Shown here: piece by piece, positions 60,575 through 64,000 of the stretch | How positions within the stretch are numbered: position 1 is the first letter of the stretch | Layout of the letters: every line of letters begins with the position of its first letter | Assembly (NCBI GenBank): GCA_040216555.1 | Contig: JAVJOW010000010.1 | Coordinates: forward strand, 77,024 to 141,023 | Length of the DNA stretch: 64,000 nt | Source of the DNA: Arenibacter sp040216555 | GTDB taxonomy: Bacteria > Bacteroidota > Bacteroidia > Flavobacteriales > Flavobacteriaceae | Direction: 5' to 3' | The notes under the pieces: model-generated | Seen by the model: the letters and a program-made list of their open reading frames with translations, nothing else | Databases searched by the model: none | What the model was told of the DNA's origin: nothing | Position numbers and translations under genes: made by a program

Positions 60575-61744
60575 TTAGTTCTGTGAATTTTGGGAAAGGT
60601 ACAAATAGCCTTGATGTTTTATTTTAATATCGTTTAGGGTTATAATGTAAAAATACACTCCAGAGGACAGACCTATATCTCCCTTGACCAGCATATTTCT
60701 GTTGGAGATACCTTCAAATTCATCCCTATAGTTTTCTTTGTAGTATACCAATACACCGTATCTATTAAAGATTTGAAGTAGATTATTGGGAGATTCCTCA
60801 ATGCCATCAATTACAAGATAATCGTTAGTGCCATCGCCGTTGGGCGTTAAAAAATAATTGCCCAAATCGATAGTGGTTAGGCTTTCATTTAGATCAAGGG
60901 CCCCACCGATTGTGATTATATCGTAATCTTTTGGAACAAAGGTATCCGAACTTAATGTTCCAAAGGAAAATTCCCCTTCCAATGCAGAATTCCCTAGGTT
61001 GACCCATTGCTGTTGATTTTTACTCCAGCCTACTACTATTAGGTCACTAATATACTCCCCAAGATTACCAATATTGCTCCTTTCATCCCAGCTGAGAGTA
61101 ACTGTGCTAGGTGAGTCCCCCTCCAAACGCCAAAATTCCTGGTTACTTACGGCGGCCACATTAAAGTCCTTGGCGCCCGTATTGAAATTTTCATTGAAAC
61201 TGGATTGGTTATCCGGGGCTACAAAGAAGTAGGCACATTTGGCCAGTACATTAACGTTCTCCGAAGTAATGGTCAAAGGCCTCAAACGGTCATCATCCCC
61301 AACGGGAAAGGTAAAGGTATTCTTATTTGCAATAGCCCCATAACCATCAATTTTGGTATTGTTTCCCTCTCCGACATAAAACGAATCATCGGAAAAGTTT
61401 AGGAAAACATTGGAGCGATTCCTAGGGGTAAAGACGTTGCCCTGTATGAAGTTGAAATTATTCAATATCCCTACGCTTGTTTCCAGATAAAGTCCGTCAT
61501 TTACAGCTACCTCGGAATCATAAAAAACAGGGGTAAAGGCACCGGAAATAGTCAAGGGGTCGTTATCGCTATAAAAACCTACCAAACCTAAATTTTCATC
61601 AAAGGTACCATCGTTAATGACATCCATATGGAAACCAACCATGGCCGTTTCATGGATCTGAATATTGCCATAATTATGTACTGCATCCTGGCCAATAATG
61701 ACATGCAAAGTAAAAAACAATACTATTAAGGCCTTGATTCTCAT
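60575..61744 (-). CDS. surface protein with type B T9SS sorting domain
   Basis: 389 residues with a signal peptide (IVLFFTLHVIIGQ). A beta-rich N-terminal part of unrecognised fold is followed by a gliding-motility type B C-terminal domain (about 290-389): LTPNGDGTNDYLVIDGIEE, then IFNRYGVLVYYKENYRDEF, SGVYFYIITLND and a lysine/histidine-rich end before LYLSQNSQN. Such domains send proteins through the type IX system and attach them to the surface, often with PorP/SprF partners. It is the last gene of the collagen-like cluster, 4 bp after the jelly-roll protein. Confidence 0.88.
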   Translation of the reverse strand: MRIKALIVLFFTLHVIIGQDAVHNYGNIQIHETAMVGFHMDVINDGTFDENLGLVGFYSDNDPLTISGAFTPVFYDSEVAVNDGLYLETSVGILNNFNFIQGNVFTPRNRSNVFLNFSDDSFYVGEGNNTKIDGYGAIANKNTFTFPVGDDDRLRPLTITSENVNVLAKCAYFFVAPDNQSSFNENFNTGAKDFNVAAVSNQEFWRLEGDSPSTVTLSWDERSNIGNLGEYISDLIVVGWSKNQQQWVNLGNSALEGEFSFGTLSSDTFVPKDYDIITIGGALDLNESLTTIDLGNYFLTPNGDGTNDYLVIDGIEESPNNLLQIFNRYGVLVYYKENYRDEFEGISNRNMLVKGDIGLSSGVYFYIITLNDIKIKHQGYLYLSQNSQN

Positions 61745-61748
61745 CTAC

Positions 61749-63350
61749 CTATTTTATTTTATTGATTGTAAAACTGGAAGTTCCGGTTCCAGAAAGGTGA
61801 ACGTCACCGCTATCCCCTTCTCGCTGTACAATAATTGTAACATCGTCATTGGCACTTAATTGTAATATTTCGTTTAGGGCAATAGTGGGCATGAACTCAT
61901 CTCTATATCTAAAATAACCAGTTGCTCCTATAGCGCCCACAGCAGATCCGTTAACATGAATTCTAAAAGTTAGGCTAACCTTATCATCCTCTGTCCATAG
62001 CATTATATTAGCTCTAATATCATATCTTCCCGCCTCCTTGACCCTTAAGGTATTCCCGGAGACTTGATATAAATTGTTGCTATCGTCCTTATAATTTTCA
62101 TTGCCAAAAATTGGAACGGAGGTATTATCGTTATTTAAATTAGTAGAAGTGTTAGTGTTTGTCCATCGGCCACCTCTATTTATTTTTAAATAGGCTCCCC
62201 CGTCTGTTCCCGCTGTAATTATATTATTGGCATCTGTAGAGACTACTGTACCGGAGGAAGCGCTGGATCCGGATGCGGAAATTGAATTCCATGTGCTGCC
62301 ATTGCTCTGCACCCAAAGTGTACTTTGGGCACTAATTTGGTTGGATGTAACTCCGGATTCATTAAGGTAATTGCTAATAGTTCTGGAACTATTGGTGGTA
62401 TTTTTCAGCACATAGATTCTGCCAGTTGCTCCATTCGCAGCTGGGAGGGTAATGGAAATATTAGAATTTATTACTAAGGTATGATGGCTTTCATCCAAGG
62501 TTAGATTGCTTCCTGCCGTTGTAATCGCAGTAGATAAAGAACCATTTATTTGTAAGGTTGAATTGGCTAACGACCCCGTATTGATTCCTACCCTAGGAAG
62601 TGCATTTTGGGAATCGCTACTTCCCTGTATGCGCATGAGCTCCTTAAGAAGGCCGTCCCTATAATCATATCTTTTAAAGATAAAGGGTTCTGAACCATCA
62701 TCACCTATGATAAACTCTACCTGTCCATTATTGGATGTTCCAGTAGACCCTATTTCAAAAAAATCGGTTCCGGCGGCACTACCTTTAAGTCTAAAATTAC
62801 CATCGGTGTTGGTAAAGAACATCGGCTTGTAAAATGAGGCCGCATCGGCTTGAAATTGAAGGGCCGAGACACCGTTGGCGCCTCCAACGTAGGTTAAATA
62901 TTGATTTTGGTCCGTGTAATCCGGGTAAGCCTGTACTAGGCCTAGGGTTTGGCGTCTACCAAATTTCAAGATACTTATATTGTTAGATCTAATGTCCATG
63001 GCCACATCGTTTTTAGTTCCTAAAAATGATGCTCCAGCTACAGCCGTATTCCCATCCAATAACCAATTGTCATTTGACGGGGTTATCCAATTGGTCCCAT
63101 TATAAAAGTATACTTTTTTATCTGTAGAATTGTAGAGCATGGACCCGGTAATAGAACCAGTTATTGCGTTCATTTCCGTAGTTGTTGCCGGATAAAGCCC
63201 CAATAAAAGTCCGGGGTCTATTTGGGCATGGGCCACAAATTGAGTTGTAAAAAGTATAATAAAGAGTAAATTAAGGGCCGCCTTGTTAAGTTGGAGCTTT
63301 CCTTTCTTAGTTTCTTTTCCTCTAACTTTATATTTGCTGTTGTTGAACAT
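61749..63350 (-). CDS. exported repeat protein with C1q/BclA-like jelly-roll end
   Basis: 533 residues with a long basic start and signal (LLFIILFTTQFVAHAQ at about 29-44). The middle resembles bacterial surface fibres and tail-fibre-like proteins (GSMLYNSTDKKVYFYNGTNWITP, shown in part; DGNFRLKGSAAGTDFFEIG). The last about 145 residues look like a C1q/TNF-type jelly roll as in BclA-like proteins: AGRYDIRANIML, LTFRIHVNGSAVG, LNEILQLSANDDVTIIVQRE and SFTINKI. These domains form trimers and are common at the ends of collagen-like stalks, which fits the collagen-like gene next upstream, 77 bp away. Location is probably the cell surface. Confidence 0.75.
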   Translation of the reverse strand: MFNNSKYKVRGKETKKGKLQLNKAALNLLFIILFTTQFVAHAQIDPGLLLGLYPATTTEMNAITGSITGSMLYNSTDKKVYFYNGTNWITPSNDNWLLDGNTAVAGASFLGTKNDVAMDIRSNNISILKFGRRQTLGLVQAYPDYTDQNQYLTYVGGANGVSALQFQADAASFYKPMFFTNTDGNFRLKGSAAGTDFFEIGSTGTSNNGQVEFIIGDDGSEPFIFKRYDYRDGLLKELMRIQGSSDSQNALPRVGINTGSLANSTLQINGSLSTAITTAGSNLTLDESHHTLVINSNISITLPAANGATGRIYVLKNTTNSSRTISNYLNESGVTSNQISAQSTLWVQSNGSTWNSISASGSSASSGTVVSTDANNIITAGTDGGAYLKINRGGRWTNTNTSTNLNNDNTSVPIFGNENYKDDSNNLYQVSGNTLRVKEAGRYDIRANIMLWTEDDKVSLTFRIHVNGSAVGAIGATGYFRYRDEFMPTIALNEILQLSANDDVTIIVQREGDSGDVHLSGTGTSSFTINKIK

Positions 63351-63427
63351 TATATCCGTTTGTTTGCTTTTTATTATATGAATAGACTGGAGAATTTATT
63401 AAAGTGATGTTTTGGTTCCATATTATT

Positions 63428-64000
63428 TTAAAAATCCAAAATCATAAACATAAATTCAGAATTAAACCTTACCCGGTCTGATGCTCCATTGTCATTATCT
63501 CCAATGATTACCTCAAAACTGGAGGATGTTTGATTAATATATCCTATTCCAGGGTTATCGTTACCCGCTCCATTTCTATCAGGCTGCGTAAGCTGTATAA
63601 TATAGTTAGCGCTTGAAACCATACCTGAGGGCAGGTTTATTCTGTAATGACCGTTTCCGGATAATTTGGTTACCGTTATTCCGGTGGTAGCTTTTACAAT
63701 TCCACCTGCTGCGGATATTTTTCCTATTGCTTTTATCATATTATCTCCTTGAGGTCCTGTATCACCTGTCGCACCCGTTGGACCGGTAGCACCTGTGGCT
63801 CCATTAGTTCCGTTAGTACCTGCAGCACCAGTTGGACCAGTTGCACCGGTTTCACCTTTATCTCCTTTAGGTCCGATTGCACCATCAATACCATCCGATC
63901 CTGCGGGACCTGCTGATCCTGTTGCACCAGTATCACCCTTAGCTCCGGTTGAGCCAGTAGCACCAGTATCACCTTTAGTGCCAGTGTCGCCTTTAGCTCC
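63428..64000 (-). CDS. collagen-like Gly-X-Y protein (N-terminus outside window)
   Basis: The frame is open from 64000, and the ATG at 63739 is internal, so the gene continues beyond the window. The first 87 visible residues are 29 perfect Gly-X-Y triplets (GAKGDTGTKGDTGAT and so on, rich in GAT, GDT, GPT), a collagen-like helix. It ends at GPQGDN, followed by a 104-residue C-terminal domain (MIKAIGKI start, RINLPSGMVSSANYIIQLTQPD) with a probable trimerising role. The overlapping frame at 63736-63972 is a shadow. It forms one cluster with the jelly-roll and type B CTD genes. Confidence 0.88.
   Translation of the reverse strand, partial: GAKGDTGTKGDTGATGSTGAKGDTGATGSAGPAGSDGIDGAIGPKGDKGETGATGPTGAAGTNGTNGATGATGPTGATGDTGPQGDNMIKAIGKISAAGGIVKATTGITVTKLSGNGHYRINLPSGMVSSANYIIQLTQPDRNGAGNDNPGIGYINQTSSSFEVIIGDNDNGASDRVRFNSEFMFMILDF

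Noticed and set aside
63736..63972. Minus-strand frame of 78 codons over the collagen-like repeats
   Set aside because: It is out of frame with the clear Gly-X-Y reading, which runs on from 64000 through 63428. Repetitive DNA gives long false frames.

Overview
The window is about 64 kb of a Bacteroidota chromosome, almost certainly a marine member of the Flavobacteriaceae (Maribacter/Arenibacter/Zobellia type; genus is inference). The signs are two SusC/SusD pairs, many lipoproteins with short lipoboxes, a type IX secretion (T9SS) plug protein, a type B T9SS sorting domain, a complete Na+-pumping NQR operon, promoter-like TAnnTTTG boxes and few Shine-Dalgarno sites. No rRNA, tRNA, CRISPR array, insertion sequence or phage module was seen.

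Layout. 1-4.5 kb: the 3' end of a SulP anion transporter, an MBL/rhodanese sulfur-handling enzyme, a 42-residue membrane ORF and an exonuclease/GIY-YIG fusion. 4.7-26.7 kb: a large catabolic locus. Two minus-strand gene runs (15303 to 4753 and 20270 to 15614) carry three proteins of the neutral ceramidase fold, a sialidase-like beta-propeller, a GH92 alpha-mannosidase, two tandem lipoprotein esterases, another alpha/beta hydrolase, a PqaA-like protein, a ChbG/YdjC deacetylase, a sugar MFS transporter and a BASS-family symporter. A plus-strand run starts across a 303-bp divergent region: a PKD-domain lipoprotein, SusC and SusD. The enzyme set suggests uptake and stepwise breakdown of a complex glycoconjugate, possibly glycolipid or sialylated/mannosylated glycan, but the substrate is inferred and two of the three ceramidase-fold proteins seem to lack the family's catalytic serine.

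26.9-30 kb: a purple-acid-phosphatase-like enzyme, a glycine-rich polytopic membrane protein of unknown family and a small membrane protein that may bind haem. 30.3-44.2 kb: a second nutrient-uptake locus with SusC, SusD, a 1134-residue FG-GAP/UnbV lipoprotein, an AraC regulator, a DapA/NanA-family aldolase, a membrane-bound PHP phosphoesterase and a membrane-anchored GH31 enzyme, the last two overlapping. 44.3-46.6 kb: a glycerophosphodiester phosphodiesterase and the T9SS plug protein.

46.7-54.4 kb: nqrABCDEF, a strong terminator, a small conserved protein of unknown function and an ApbE flavin transferase whose start overlaps it. ApbE is the enzyme that attaches FMN to NqrB and NqrC. 54.4-60.3 kb: housekeeping and small genes (methyltransferase, map, gpmI, a secreted ankyrin protein, a 55-residue membrane protein, an M48 protease and an M15 carboxypeptidase with a Tat-like signal). 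60.5-64 kb: three minus-strand surface-protein genes: a collagen-like protein cut by the window edge, a C1q/BclA-like jelly-roll protein and a protein with a type B gliding-motility C-terminal domain.
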